A stretch of 64,000 nt of DNA from positions 1,063,318 to 1,127,317 of the forward strand of contig JANVCC010000152.1 in the NCBI GenBank assembly GCA_025345505.1, in the 5' to 3' direction. The notes below the pieces were generated by a model. That model saw nothing but the letters and a program-made list of their open reading frames with translations. It made no database searches and was not told where the DNA came from. Origin of the DNA: Todiramphus chloris collaris (taxonomy: Eukaryota > Chordata > Aves > Coraciiformes > Alcedinidae). A program made the position numbers and the translations under genes. Below, in pieces: positions 1 to 15,100 of the stretch (its first letter is position 1; each line of letters starts with the position of its first letter).

Positions 1-77
1 GTCAGGAGTGCACCAAGCCAAAGCCACTTAGGGAGCTGCAGCTACTGAGCATTAAGCTTTGGAATGAAGCAGCTCAC

Positions 78-158
78 CTTCCCAGCTACAAAGGGTACAT
101 CACCCAGACACAGTCTGTAATGGGGCTGCATCGCGAGACGGCTCGTACGAGAGCATTT
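78..158 (-). CDS. CEP57: CEP57 coding exon 8 (last exon in window)
   Basis: 81 nt, 27 codons, phase 0/0. It contains [16 protein letters not shown], a near-invariant CEP57 block. Acceptor CCCTTCAG, donor AAG/GTGAGC. The remaining exons are beyond position 1. Confidence 0.93.
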
Positions 159-3100
159 CTGAAGGGAAAGAAGAGACAAAGGTTTATCAAAGATGACACA
201 CCAGCAAACCCATCTTCCCTTTGCTTTGTCATAAAGGAGGAAACCTACCTTCCTGATCACATACACACACCCTTATCTACTGCCCTTCTCTTCCCACTGC
301 GTTACCTTTTCCGGCTGCTTAGTTTTTTTCCTGGGTTTTCTTGCTTTTGGAGAAAGTAAGGGTGATGCTGCTTGAATCAGGAGTCTGTTGGTTTCCAGGC
401 CTGTCTGAAGCTTGAATTGAGGGAAGAAGGAAAGTTAGTGGAATTACATTAAGAGATAATCAGAGACAGAGTAAGCTGAGAATTGCAAAATAAGAATTTT
501 TAAAATGCAGGCTTTCTGAAAGCAAGGGCTGCAAGTCACCAGTAGCTGCTGCAAAAACTTTAATTGAGAAAAATAGAAGTATTTGACAAGTTGATTGGAA
601 AGGAGGAGTTAATTACAGTGCATATGAGTACAAAATAAATTTCCTGTTGGTTACCTCAGCTGCTTTTTCCTGAACAAGCTTCCTCGCGTGTTCTTCCTCC
701 TGAAGCTTCTGTTCCAGCTCCTTCATTTTTTTCTGGTCAAAGACAAATAACAATGACAGCATTACTAATGAAACAATTCTTTTTTTTCCTGAAGCCTACA
801 ATACAAAGAGCTTGAGAAAAAGTGTTACCAGTTCAGCTTTCAACTTAAAGCTAAGCAAAGACTTCAGCATTAGAACGATTGCTGATGTTTTGTCTGTAAA
901 AAACCCTAGAAAGCAGGTTGTTGTGTATATTATTCTGAAAGATTTTGTACTACAAAAGGGCTACCAACAGTGTATCATTATAAGCTGAGAGAAGGCTCAC
1001 CTTATTTAGACCACTAATGGTCTTTTTGACAATACTTAAACTCTTAGAGGAATTTTTGAACATCTAGCAATCTTCCCAGTAAATAAGAGGGAGGAAAGTT
1101 TGTATGATGCCTCTGAGATATCTTTAAGCAAAACTGAACTGCTTACAACTTTTTATGGTAAAAACATCTAAGATTCTTCTGAAAGCTCTTTTCAAATAAA
1201 GGAGTTCAGGGGAAAGGCAGACATTACTTTCTAAACCTGCCAACAAGATGAAAACCTTGTTTAAGTAGGACACGTTTAAACTCCCAATGTGAAAATTATC
1301 AGGTAACTTTCTGGTTTTATACAGCATAGTGAAAAAATTATCTAGTTCTCCAGGACACAAAACAACTTCCCTTCTCTTCCCCCAAAGACTAATTATTCAT
1401 AGAGTCACTAATCAAACTTAAGACAGAAAAAAACCATGCAATTGAAAGCAACAGCTGTATTTGTACACTTCTGTTTGTTTATACACCCGCCACACTGAGG
1501 TACTACGTCTTTCAGTCCTGCTTTACTCAACTGTTAACTGCAAGATGAATGTAGCCAGTTTTATACAAAGGTGTTAAAAGGCAAAACCCTGGAGACACAT
1601 TGAGGACAAAGGCACTGTATAAAGGAACCAACATTTTCTGTTGAATAAAAGATTTTTTTTTCATTCAACTCGGATATATTCCAGGGAATGTAAAATAGTC
1701 TTCTGCCCTTCACAGTATATGGCACAGTTCTTGATTTTCATGCGGTCCGTCTCACAAAAGATCTTTCTACAGCCTGTTAAGCATGACAGAATTTTTAATA
1801 TGAAAATACTGAAGCAAATCTTTCGTTTGAACCGAAGAGTGACATGAAGCTGGGCCAATGCTTTTGTACTACAATGAACGGAGCATTCACTTGAGCCAGC
1901 TGTTCAGCTGCAGTGTGCAGTTCAAACTGCACAGTAAGAGTGTATCTTACTGCTTCATCGGTGATAAACAGTGTGAGAAATTACCCATCCAAGTTACATT
2001 CTTGTTTACAGAATAAAGTATTGGGTGGGTTACTGGCCCACCCCTGAGAGGGAGAGAGGCCAGAGGGCCAGCTAACAGCAACCACAGACTCTCCTCAGCC
2101 ATGCTGCTCATCATGAAAGGTAGCATGGCACAGAAAGTGAGCTGCAGGTCAGAACTAGGCCACCTAAATCACTGCTCAGTCACCAGTGGCCACTGAAAAA
2201 ACAAAACAAAACAAAAATCAATGAAAAAGTAGAAATAAAGTATTTAAATTTCTATTTTTGCCAGTTTTCTAAGGGAAATTAAGTTTCTGTGAGGCGATTG
2301 CATGAATCATAGACTGGTTTGGGTCGGAAGGGACATTTAAAGATCCAGCTAGTCCAACCACCCTGCAGTGAGCAGGGACAACTTCACCAAGATCAGGTTG
2401 CTCAGAGCCCTGTCCAACCTGACCTTAAATATTTCTAGGGATGGGACATCTACCGTATGTCTGGGAAACCTGTTCCAGTGTTTCATCACCCTCATTGTAA
2501 AAAAACGTCTTCCTTATATCTAGTCTGGATCTACTGCCTTTTATGTTAAAACCATCACCTCTTGTCCTATCTCACCAGGTCCTGCTAAAAAGATTGTCCC
2601 CGTCTTTCTTACAGGCCCCTTGTAAGTACCGAAAGGCTGCAATAAGGTCTCCCTAGAGCCTCCTCTTCTCCACACTGCACCTCAACTCTCTCAGCCTTTC
2701 TTCATAGCAGAGATGTTCCAGCCCTCTGTGGCCCTCCGCTGGGCCTGCTCCAACAGGTCCATGTGCTGAGGACTCCAGAGCTGGATGCAGTACTCCAGCT
2801 GGAGTCTCAGAGCAGAGGGGCAGAATCATCTCCCTTGACCTGCTGGCCGCAGTTCTTTTGATGCAGCCCAGGATACAACTGCTTTTATGGGCCACGAGCA
2901 CATACTGACAGCTCATGTCAAATTTTTCATCCACCAAGTCCTTCTCTGCAGGGCTGCTCTTAACCCCTTCATCCCCCCCAGCCTGTACTGACACTGGGAG
3001 TTGCCCCGACTCAGGTGCAGGACCTTGCACTTGGCCTCCTTGAGCCTCATGAGGTCCACATAGGCCCACTTCTCAAGCCTGTCCAGCTCCCTCTGGATGG

Positions 3101-6100
3101 CATCCTGTCCCTCAAACAACTTTAACTAAAGAAGACAGAAAGGTACAAGACTTCAAAGATACAGAGCACCCAAATTTCCTAAAGATTGCCTGCTGGGATA
3201 AACCCTCAAACTAGTTCCACCAGAGAGAAAACATCTGCGGTGTGAAGAGAAGTTCTGACCTCAGTGCTTCACTCCCTTGGAAAGGAGCACCTGGTTGCCA
3301 GCTGAGCAGTCAGCACACACCCAGCTGGAACAGGGCAGGTGTGGCTTCTCACCACCTGGCAACTAGAGAGCAGAGGGGAAACTAAAGGTGTGGGTAGTGT
3401 ACAGCCACAACAGGATACAGGGATTCATTCCTTCTGTTGTCTGCAGAATAGTGAGAGTTTATTAAGCATCACTGTTGGCATTAAGAAAAGATTGATTACT
3501 ACCAACTACAGTTCTTCAAAATGTTTCACCTACACGCACATTCGAATTGTGGCCACCTGACCACACAAAAGACCAGAGCCCAAACTGCACTTTTAGGGTA
3601 CAACCCTGTGCCCTAACTCCACCCACAGACACATTCAGACCCTCTCAGTCATCCAGATACTGCAATGCAGGACTACAGCTGCAACAAACATAGACCAAGA
3701 AATGCTTTTGAGGCAAGTATTCCAAGTACTTTACATAAGAGCATCAGCATTTCCTTTTTAGAATCATTATTAACACTGGCAAATTGCTTGAAGGTGATAC
3801 TTATAGGACCAGGTAGCAGCTCCGCAGAGGTTAAATGCTCTCAGTAAGCCTCACACCACTTAAGTTCTGGCAGAGTGTCTGAAATCAGAGGCAGTTACAC
3901 GTTTGCTTGCTTGTGAGAGGTCACCTCACCACCTCCCATCCATTCCAGCACACCATGTAGAGAAATTGTCTCCTATCTCTTTCTTGCTTCCAGCTAAACT
4001 TGGAAGTTCCTGCGGTCTTGCCACAACTAAAGCAGAGATCCAAGAGACAAGAAATGCAACCGGTCTGAGCAAAGCGTGCAGGCACCTTTTCAGGGTTATA
4101 AGGTAGCCCTCTGCACATGGATGCTCGCGGAGAAACACAGCCTGCAAGCAGAGAGGCAGGCAGACCTGTTCCTCAGCACACAGCTCGTGACAGCAAAATG
4201 GCCACAAGGAGCCTGTAGCCTGAGCTAAATCCAGATTTCTCTCAGTTCCCAGAACTGATTCAAAATTCCATGAATTTAACACCCAGTTCCAGCAATACGG
4301 ACTTAATTGTGACAGCTACTAATTTATAAAGATATCAAATAATAAAAGACATCTGGTTTGATCCAGAAAAGACAAAAAAACCAAACCAAAACAAACAAAA
4401 AATACTGTTGTGCTGAAATTATGTTCACCAGACAGACACAAGATGACAAAAAACCCAGCCCCACCAAACTCCAGCTGCTACCAGTCGAAAACTTGGTAAA
4501 AGCCCTTAAGAAAGGATCTCCTGTTGCTGAGGCAGTTATTTCAACCCTGACCCTGGAGGAACCTACTACCTACTTTCAGTGAATAACTCCAAGAAGACAC
4601 TCATCTCTCTTTGAAAGAGTTTGTCCCAGGTAAACAGTGCAAGCACTTTTACTCCATAAATGCAGTTTACCAAAATGGGGTGTAAAGGTCTTCAACAGCT
4701 TGGTACAGCTGCCTTGGGTCAAGGACTTCCAAAAATAGCCATAGTGTCCAAAGATCCTGCAGGAGACCAACTAACTAAAGATTTACTGTCAAACATCTCC
4801 CTATGGACTCCTGGAAAAACACCACCTACTGCAACATATGGTAAGAGTTGATGTGCAGAGTGGCAAGCCTACAGCTGGGAGCTGGCCTCAATACCACAAA
4901 CTAAGCATGTACTATCTGCTCCTTTTGGATGGAAGAAATTTGCTGATGGAAGCCTCTCCCTTGTGAAGCCCTCTGCAGTTCCCTTGCTTGGGAGTCTTGT
5001 GTTGTCTCTACAGCCTCAGAATGAGGTAGAATGTGGACCAGATTTCAGGAGTCAACACTGCAGAAAGAATAGGATCAAACACAGTTCTGCTGAACTTTTA
5101 AAAGCTACTGATTCAAAATGAATCCTGAAGAGTCAGGCTGGCTTGGACCCACTGACAGCCAGTGGTAGAGCCTATCAATGCCAGGCTCCATAATTCTACA
5201 AGCAAAATAGTTAATAATAATTCCATTTATTAAGAAAAAGCACACCAAACACACAAGTTAAATCTGGGTTATAAGGGAATATAGCTGCTAGCATTCAGTA
5301 GCATGTAAGGCAACTCAGAAGTTGAGAGCTTGGGAACACCTGCAATCCTGTAAGCCTAGGCTCCAACTAAGGACAGAAGAGGAACACCAACAGATATTGT
5401 TAAGGCTTAACAAAACTCCAGCTCTGGTAGCCTTAGTTACCTAAGGCTTACCTGGTCATGTAGACTTTCATCATTAACTTCAAGTTTTTACAACACTTCA
5501 GCTTTAAAAAGATGTTTAGTTGCTATCTTACTCTAGCACAAAGTCTTGCTCAGGTCCACTGTTGACATACAGCTATAATGTGCCGATTACAATAATCATG
5601 ATAAATCTGATGCAGTATGAAGCACCAACGACAGACCTCTGCTATGGACTGCATTGTAGTAAGTCTGCTGTACTCTTTTTCCAGCATATCCAGCTTTTCC
5701 AATTTAGACTGAACGTGTGATTGATCAAGAAGCCGATCTCTCTCCACTGAACCCTTGAAGGGAGAAGCGAAAAGAAGGACAATTATAAGAACAATAAAAC
5801 AACACCATCTATAGTAAACTTTGGGTCTGCAGCACACAGGGGACCCATACAGTCCAAAGGAGTTACTACTTCCTCTGGGCAATTTTAGATGGTGCAACCA
5901 TTAAGGAGCAACTGTGCCACTGGTCCATCAATGTTGGAAACCTCACACTTTGATTCAGGTAAGAGGAAAGTTTGCAGAGTCTCTCCTCCCTCCAAAACCA
6001 CCATGGTAAAAAACCCCCTCTCGTTACTCAGCTATTACAGATAAGTTTCCTTATGTTTGGTGTTTTCAGTGTTTGGGTTTTTTTTAATTTAGTAACTATT

Positions 6101-9100
6101 TAATGGATTGAAATAGGACAGCTACAGAGACCAAGGAATGGAGACTTCTGGTTACCCATACTCCTATAAAACAAAATTGTAGCTTATTTTACATAAAAGG
6201 TAAATCTCACAGTCACTAATTGTGGAAAACTGAAATTTTACTATTACTTCTACAGAATCAGTATTCCAGCCCCAGTTTAGCAAACACAATACTTGTAAGG
6301 AAAATCCCCAAAGACCTGAAGAGTGTAAACACAGAAGTGAGTTTGTGGGTTTTTTTCCCCAGTGGCACATGGGTATAACACTGAAGGATAAGGATGAGCT
6401 ACTGCAGCAAGCCAATCATGCAGAAGCAAAATATTCTCATTAACATCAGAGCCTGGCAGTGCTTTAGAGACACGTGCATAAAGGCAGAAAATTCGAGTAC
6501 TTCCTATATGAAATGCAAGTACAAAAATTATCCACACCTCAGCATACAGAGGCCTGCTGAAATAAACATCCATAGTTAAAGCTATTAAAATTACAGCAAC
6601 TACAACAAGTCATGACATTGTCCGTGATTTTTATAATTTAACCATGAGATAATCTTGAGAACATACCTGTTTCTCCAAGAGATGCGACTTCTCATTTTCT
6701 GCCTGCTGGATCATTTTTCTCATGTAGTCCAGCTGTTTCTCTAAAAGGCTGCAGCGAGACTCAGCAGCTGCCAGCTGAGAAGCCAGTTCTGAAGATAACA
6801 GAAGGCAGAAAAGCAAAATCATGCATCATGTTCCTGGGATTTTTTAATTTATTTTCTTTTTAATGCTTTTGGGACAGTTCCGAAACAAAAAAAGAGCATC
6901 TAAAGAAACTCATAGATTAAGGCTAATGCAATTTTGTACGCACGCAAATCACTAAAACAAACTATGTGTTTAAAATGACTTCTTTGTAACTCCATGCGTC
7001 ACTGCAAAGTAGAAAATGCTGAACAAAGTAAATTAAAATAGTTTTAGGCATTGCTAAAAATCAAGTGTCATTCACATCAGTGGTCTGTAGTATCTATATA
7101 AAGTTTGCAAACAACCTTGATTTTTCTTTGACACTTCAGTCTTGACATGCTCTTTGTGTTGCATTTGTTCACTTAGTACTTTTTTATAGTCTGCTGTTTC
7201 CCTGCTGAGGTGTTTTACATTCTCCTCTGCCTGAAGTCGTTCCAGCTCCAGACGATGAATTTTTTCCTGGAGATTCTTCAGAGCAGAAAATATTGCTGCA
7301 ATTGAACAAGAACCTTTTGTTAGATACCATTAGATTGCCACTTCAAAAGAATACTGAACTTGAAATGTTTTTGTAAAAAGCATGTTATGCAAGAAAATCA
7401 GTGTTCTTTACCAGTATCCAAGAGCCCTTACAGGATTAAGACCGGTTTCCCTTTAAACCATAACTGATTCTAAGACTAGTCTCGACGGAATAGGTGCCCT
7501 TGGTGCACACCCTCATCTGAAACATTTGGGAAAGATGCATCTGTTCCCCAGAACGAGGCATGTAAATATTTTGTAGATTAAGTTCAAAGAGTGCATCTTC
7601 TGCCTCTATCAAAAGGAAATGAAAGGTACAACTAGCTAGTTAACAACACTGGCAGTTCTCTGTAGCATTATTTTTTCCCTCTACAAGCACATGCAAGCAC
7701 AACAAACACAGAACACAAGGCTCTGGTGAATGATTACAGAGCAGAGTAAAGCTGAGCTATCAGAAGCATTTATTCCTCCAAGAATCTTTTAGATTCTTCT
7801 GGTTTTGCACTTGTATTGACTCCTCCCCCTCAAAGATACGCATCTCCTTTCTGCTGAAGGACTTCCCCTCTTTCCATTCCGTTCCCTGCTTTAGTAATTA
7901 CTCAACAAAACCTCTATAGATTAATCACCACAAAAAGAAAAGCAGTTGTAATAGAACTCACATCACCTTGCAATTAGACCATCTGCTGGTAATCTGATGT
8001 ATTGTGTGTCTTAGCTGTATTGTTTAATTCTGCAAAGGGAACCATAACCATAAACCCTTTCCCCTATGCTCTCCTGGTAATGGAAAACACAGGAACATCT
8101 GTACAGACAGCTCACATAGCAGACTAATCTGTGAGGTCACATTAGCCCACTCTTTTGTGCTTAAATCCACTCTAGAGAAAGAATACACTGTTATTACAGA
8201 ATGCACAAGCACAAGAAAATGGGGACTGCACATTTGTGTGAGCATCAGATTACAAAAAAGAAAAACAAAGGAAAAAAAAAGAACAAAAAGAATAATTATT
8301 ATCAGAATTAGTTTCCCAGAGTTACAAAAAAAATAATAAAAAACTCCCAAGAAATCTCTAAATGCAGAATAGTGCGAGAGAATCACATCAATAAAAACTA
8401 CCTGTTTCAAGGTATCTGTTAAGTAAATAAGTGGTGACAGCTGTCACAGTTATGGGGAATATTACCTATGACTTGGCTCTGTTTGCAAAATCAGAGTCAC
8501 CAGCTGCACCCTCTTCTTTATATCATTACTGTTATCAGGATTCGGTTGAAATGGGAATAGTCAAAACTATGAAAAAATGTGTTACCTTAGAGCTCAACTG
8601 CAACCCCTGTATATTTACAATGATGCCTAACAACATACAGCAATGAAGCAATTCAAGCAATAAACAGATAAAGGTGAAACCCAACAGGATGACAAGTATC
8701 ATTAAGTCAACTGTGTGCTGAGACATATAGAGCACAAAAATTCAGACCAAAACCAGCAGAATACACTATACTCAATTTTGGTATTTTTAATATGACTTTT
8801 TAAGATTTGGAGTTGGGAGCAGCAGTAAAGACACTCAAGGACAATCAAATCTATCTTCCCATCTGAAGTTAATTCCCACGCCTTCAAACTTACAAAAATA
8901 GTCACTTCAGAACAGTTCTGTGTTTTTCAAAGCTAGGCAAGAGTAAGGTATTGGATCATCTGCCTGCTGGATTTAATTTTCCAGTACGTATTCATATTTG
9001 CTTAAACATTTGTTGAAAAGAAAGACATTTCATAATTTTTAAAAAGGGATATGATTGTCTCCCTCCACTCATACTGATTTCACAGTTGGCAGATTCCCTG

Positions 9101-12100
9101 CTTGAAAAAAGTTGCCAAGTGAAAACTTGGAAGACGAGAAAGTTTGTCACAAATTCAACACACAACAGCATCTACAAGAAGACACCTGCATCAGTAATTC
9201 ATAAGGAAGCTCTTTCTTGCGCACCCAATTTCTTATCCGTCACAAGGTTCCTTTAGTTTTCTGTCAACAGCTTATGTCACAAGAAAGCATATACTGCATT
9301 TCTTTGGATAGCACTTCAAGAATTGAGATTTACTAGGTCATTAATGTAGACGTTTCTAGTAACTCGGACAGGAATTATCTTAGTGGAACGGTGACTTGAG
9401 GCTATCAAGTTGAATTTTTATTTAGTTTGACTAATATTAGGATTCATCCTGAATCTCTCTCAACTTTTCTCCCTTTAAGGAAAAAAGTATCACATTTTTC
9501 ATACCCATTTCATGCCCCATGCAACTCCAGTCTTAAAGGCAGCATTTTTGCAATGCCTGAGCTAAACAGCTCACACAAAAGGATCAGTCCTTCTCTAGCT
9601 TCCCAACCCCCCTGCTGCCTCCTGTACTTACCCCAAGGCGGCTCTGGAGCACGCCTCACTGCATGACAAGCCAATTCACTAAAATAACAGAAAACTAACC
9701 AAGAATATGTTTTATTCAGGTCAGGCAAGACGAATCTGTGTATCTGGAGATGAACAACAGGACCAGAGTGGGAAAGGAGGGAGAAGGAATAGCCTAGAAA
9801 CAAGGAAGAATAAAAGGGAGTAAACTCACCTCCCTTCTTGGTATTGTGAGCTCTCAGCTCAGCACTACACTTAACTCTTTTTTGTATCCTCCAGGTCTTC
9901 ACTGATATGATAAATACTCTTGTCCCACCCTTTGTCCATGACAAGCCTTCCTATTTCAACAGGACCAAACTTACTCCTTTGCTCCAACCCATTCTGGGGA
10001 CTAAAGTTTTATTTCAAACTCAGCTGTAAACTCAGGAGAGGAAAAATAAAGGGTGAGGAGTACTGAAGGAGGGGCAAAATAAACACATCAGGACAATTTC
10101 ACAAAGTACTTGGCCAATTTTTACAGCTCTCTACTACTGAAGAGGAACATCCTTCTCCAGCCGTAAGGTGACCCTCTTCATTAGATATTCTTCAGAAAGA
10201 GCAAAGAACCTATGAAACAGGTGACCTGCACATCACTGGGATGTGATAAAAGGATAAAAAGAGTGCAACCGTTGTAGACATAGACACAGCATTTCACCAC
10301 ATGATTTGTAAACAGGTAAGAAGACAACTTTGCTGAACTATTACCTCTGCTATTGCTTTCAGGATATGGAATCACAGGTTTCCGTGGGGAGCGCAGCAAA
10401 TCTGAATTAATAAATGGCTTGTACTTTGGATATTCTATAAATGAAGTTGCAGAGAGTCCATCTGTGGCTGATGTAGAGTTATGAGTTTTGTGCAGATCAT
10501 CCTGAAAAACAAAACAAAGCTGTTATTCAGCACATTTGTTTATCTGTCACAATCAAAGAAAAAAAAGGTTGAATCTGATTAGATGTAGTGTAGAAATATT
10601 GCTGTAGGAGGCTAATACCTCAAAACCTGTATCTCCTTTCTTACAGACTTAGGCTGTGTCATTTTTACATTCAACTCTCCTCATCTAAAAACAGTATCAG
10701 GAAGAAAATGTCTTTTCCATACTAGTTTCCAATTTCCATTTTTGTTTTCTACTTACTCATACCATCTCTTGCTTACTGTGAGAAAGGAATGCACAGTCAG
10801 TTGGAAAACAGCCACCTTCCTACCTACTGATCATACTTACTGCACAGGAGATACTGTACTCAGGTGGCCAAACCTGATAAACCACACCCAGGGCCACAGT
10901 TCTACATCCACTCATCTAATTTAATAGCTCACTGACTGTAGAGGGAGCAGCGGATACTCTTCCTTCACTTCACCCTCCAAGCTGCATAGTCTCAACACCT
11001 ATTTTCCACTGGCTTCAAGACATCTTTCCTATCCTTCTATGAACAGATTGAACCTCACTAGCAGACACGTTTAAATGACTTCATGCTACACCTGATTAGT
11101 GGTATCAGCAGCAGAAGAGCAGTAGCAGATGACGGCCAGGAAGGTACCTCTGTCTCTGAGCAGCAATTTGCTGTTAGACCAGCTTGAGACTGTTCTCAAA
11201 AACACAGCCACAGAGACCACGATTTCCCAGCAGCCTACATCAACTCTCCAATGTTTCAGATGTTGCAATGACCAGTGGGGACCACCTACCTGTAAACACA
11301 ACCTGCAGTCGGGATACCGTTAAACCATCTGCTTATTATCTAATAAGATTCTTCTAAGCAAAAGGGCCATAGCACTTAGCATACTGTGTTCAATGTTTTG
11401 ACTAAGAAACTGGATACCTGGCCTAAGCTTTCTGATTTGTGTAGGGGAATTAAATAAATTATGAATGCTTAACTTCAACATGGTACAGTAATTTCTCTCA
11501 ACTGTACCCATCACTAAACATTGCAGCAACAGAATTTGAAGGTAGCTTAAGAGAGAGGTGAGCTGCAGGCAGATGCCATGCTCCTACAGATTTCTCCAAA
11601 GCATCACCACTATGTCAACTGAGCAACTGCTGATCTTGGCAGGGTTTTTTTGATCTTTTGCAAATATCAGTTATTTGGAGCATATCATGAGCGAAACTCA
11701 AATACAGAAAGTATTTATACAAGTATTTCATAGCAAATCAGACAGCAGCACAAAGAGCATTATGAAGAAGAAAAATCTTGCGTGGGGGAGGGGGGATTAA
11801 GAAAATTTTGAAGTTATTTAAAGCCTATACGCAGCTAATTTCCTCTTATAAATGAAGCGATTCATTGTGAACAAGAAAATTAGGCCCCCAAGTACTCTGA
11901 ATGTATCAATCAGTGCTTCTACATACAGTTTTATGAATGCTTGCAGTTTGTGTTTACAATATTTTCCCCACACAACATAACTGCTTTTCTTGGAATAACT
12001 GCATCTGCACAAGAACTTCTGCTATCACAGAAAGCCAATTAAAACACTAATCCCTAATTAGGAATACATTAATAAAAATACTTTGAACATTTTTTTGTAT

Positions 12101-15100
12101 GCATGGATATACAAACTGTTTCATTCTCAGCAGCCATACAAGTCTAACCAGAATGTATGAATGTAAAACTAAATGAAAGCCTGTTAGGTGCTCACATCAA
12201 GACATGAACCTTACTCCTTCAAAAACACCATCAGCATTGCAGACTGTCAAACTGATGAGCACAGAATAATAACACCAAATAATGAAGTAAAAATGAACTG
12301 AACAAAGCACAGTGCTTTAGGCAGCAGGCAATAACAGCAGCAACGTAAGCCTCTGCAACTCAAACCGGAGTCACATCAACAACGACCAGTTGTGACATCA
12401 ATGTCGTATCTGCTGTTGATTCAAATCAAAAGTGTGCCACGGAACAGTCAAAAAGAACAGGAGAATCAGTTTGAAGTCAAAGCAGGGCTCCCTGCGTCAC
12501 AATTTTCCTAGATGTCTCTGTTCCACCTGTAAAATCTTGCTGTGAATTAAAAACTACGTAACTGTAGGATTTTTTTGGTTTGTTTTTACTGGCATAAGTA
12601 ACATTTTTCTAGACAACTGAAAAGAAAAAACAAGCTTCTGGAAACACCTGAACACTAAATTACATGAAGTAAAACAAATAGACATTTTTGAGTAGCCATG
12701 TCTTCTAAGTTTCACCTGGATGCAGGATATGGGCACTAATTTGCATAGGGTAATAGTTCATATAGATTTCTGCTTGAAATAAATACTGAAAAAATTGTAC
12801 TGAAATATTGTCTATAGTATTGGCAATCATTCTTTACTTCTGTCAAAATAATCACTTGCTACCAAGTATATTTTCCTTGTATGTTTCAGCAAGAGACTGA
12901 TTTATATCCCATTTCTCAAATGGTGACTTCTAAATAATCCAGTGGAAAAAATCCAGAAAGCTTATGATACAGCATCAAAGAATTTCCCATCACAAATCTC
13001 AGATTCAAATATCACACCAGTTCTCTGCTGTTCTCCTCAATTTCTCTCAAGTCATTAAAAATTATTTAAGTCTGTTTCTGTTCTTGGAAATTCTCACAGG
13101 GAGCATCACGCTGCAATGCTCAGGAAAATCCTGAAACGTGAAAATATACATATGAAAATCAGGAAACATGTATTTGTTGTGAAGCTTAGCTAGGCCACGG
13201 TTGCTGACTGTATGTTCCCCCCTCATTCTGGACACTCCCTACAGTCTCTCCTTCCCTAAGCCACACTAATGCCTCATAATAGCAAATGAAGAAGCTTAGC
13301 AGCCCCACCAGGAGCTAAGGCCACTGGTATTACGTAATCTTAGCAAGCTGAGCACACTTAACCTTCACAAGTCTGAGCACTTTACCTTCCAAAATCCATT
13401 CCTGCTACCATTGTCTATCACTTGCCTACTCAAGCATGCAAAAGGCAACATTAAAAACACAGAGCAGCAATAGTTTAACACATTGGTAGCATGCAGTGAC
13501 CTCCTTAAGCTCCCAAAGGCTAAACACAGTGGAAAACAAAACAAACCAAACCCAAAACAAAACAAATCAACCAAACCCCACAACCAAAAACAAACAAACA
13601 AAAAAAAAAAAAACCCACAAAACCCGAACCCATATGGGAATTTTTAAAGTACCAATCAGCAACTTGAGGTACGGATACACTTTACAAACCAAGAAACTTG
13701 TGTAATGGTTATAATGACTGACCAGAACATTGTTACTTGTCTGTTGCAGTAAAGAAATATGGCACACTATAGAAAACTTCCCATAAGGCTCTTAATCTCA
13801 GTTGTATACCAGATGTTTTCAGTAAGAAAGACAAAAAAAACCCAAAAAAAACCCAAACAACAACAAAAAAAACCAAAACAAAAAAACAAAACAACAAAAA
13901 AAAAAACAACCCAAAAACTCTGCACTTTTCTCATTATTTTATAGAATTTGGCTAGATCCCTGGACAGTAAGATTTAGTAACAAACTGGAGAACCAAAGGC
14001 AAAAAAACCGCAGAAAATCTCTCAGGCAATAACTGCAGCAAAAAAGCATGAAGGCATCAAATCAGCACCTTTGGCAGTGGGAACAAGGACTACATTAGAG
14101 TGGTTGTATTGGAAGTTACTATATAGGTGCTCAGAACAGAAAAAAATAATAGCAAAAAAAAAAGTTGATGCACAGTAATGTTCTAAGTGACACACAGTGT
14201 TCCTCACCCATGGTTACAGAAGAGGAAAAAAAACCAAAACAGAAAAACAGAAACAGGTGAAAAATACATAGGGACTGGGGAAAAAAAACCAAAACAAACA
14301 GAAAAAACAGGTATTGGGTTCACTGAGCATAAAATATCCAAGTACCCAGTTATTAAAACTTTCAAAATAGCCATTTGGGAGGGACAATTAGCAGCCCGCC
14401 CTCATCCCTCAGTACTGTGTTACTGGGAGAACAGGGAAGGAAGAACAGCCCCTATCACCCAGAGGCCAATTGGTGGGCTGCCTGTGCCACCCTGATACAG
14501 ACTGAGTCAGAAGCACTCTCAAATAGCTTCACTAGTTAAGTGCAGACATTAAAAAGTTAACTCAATCAAGCCTTTATGTCAAACAAGGGGAAAAAAAAAT
14601 GGTACGATACAAGTATTTTTTGGTTAAGTTTCTGCTGTAGCGTGTCACATGTATTAAAAGCAACTATTTTCAAAGTTCAGAAAGTGTAAAGTTTGCTTTT
14701 TTTTTCTTTGTTTTTCAACATATACAAGAAGTCTTTAGTGGACAACTTCTTCCCTAAAAGTTGTTTTACTAAGTCAGTTAAACAGCCTACATTCATCTAC
14801 TTAAGACTAAAACTAGTTTTCTGACATTCTTCTCTGTGCATGCTAGAAAAAAAAATACCAGTCAGGAAGGATAAAGGAGTCCTCAAAATACTCTTGCTGG
14901 TACTGGAATAAGTATGGGATCACACCGCAGAGGAGGAGAAGACACACAAGAAAGCAAGCCAAGCTGAACGCTCACCATGTAGCTGGTGAGACCCCAAACC
15001 ATGAATCCTCACAAGACGTGTCTCGCACATCATCACTCCGCATCCTGCTTCCCATCTCTACTCCTCCACAGCATGCATAAGACACAGCTGCTCACAATGG

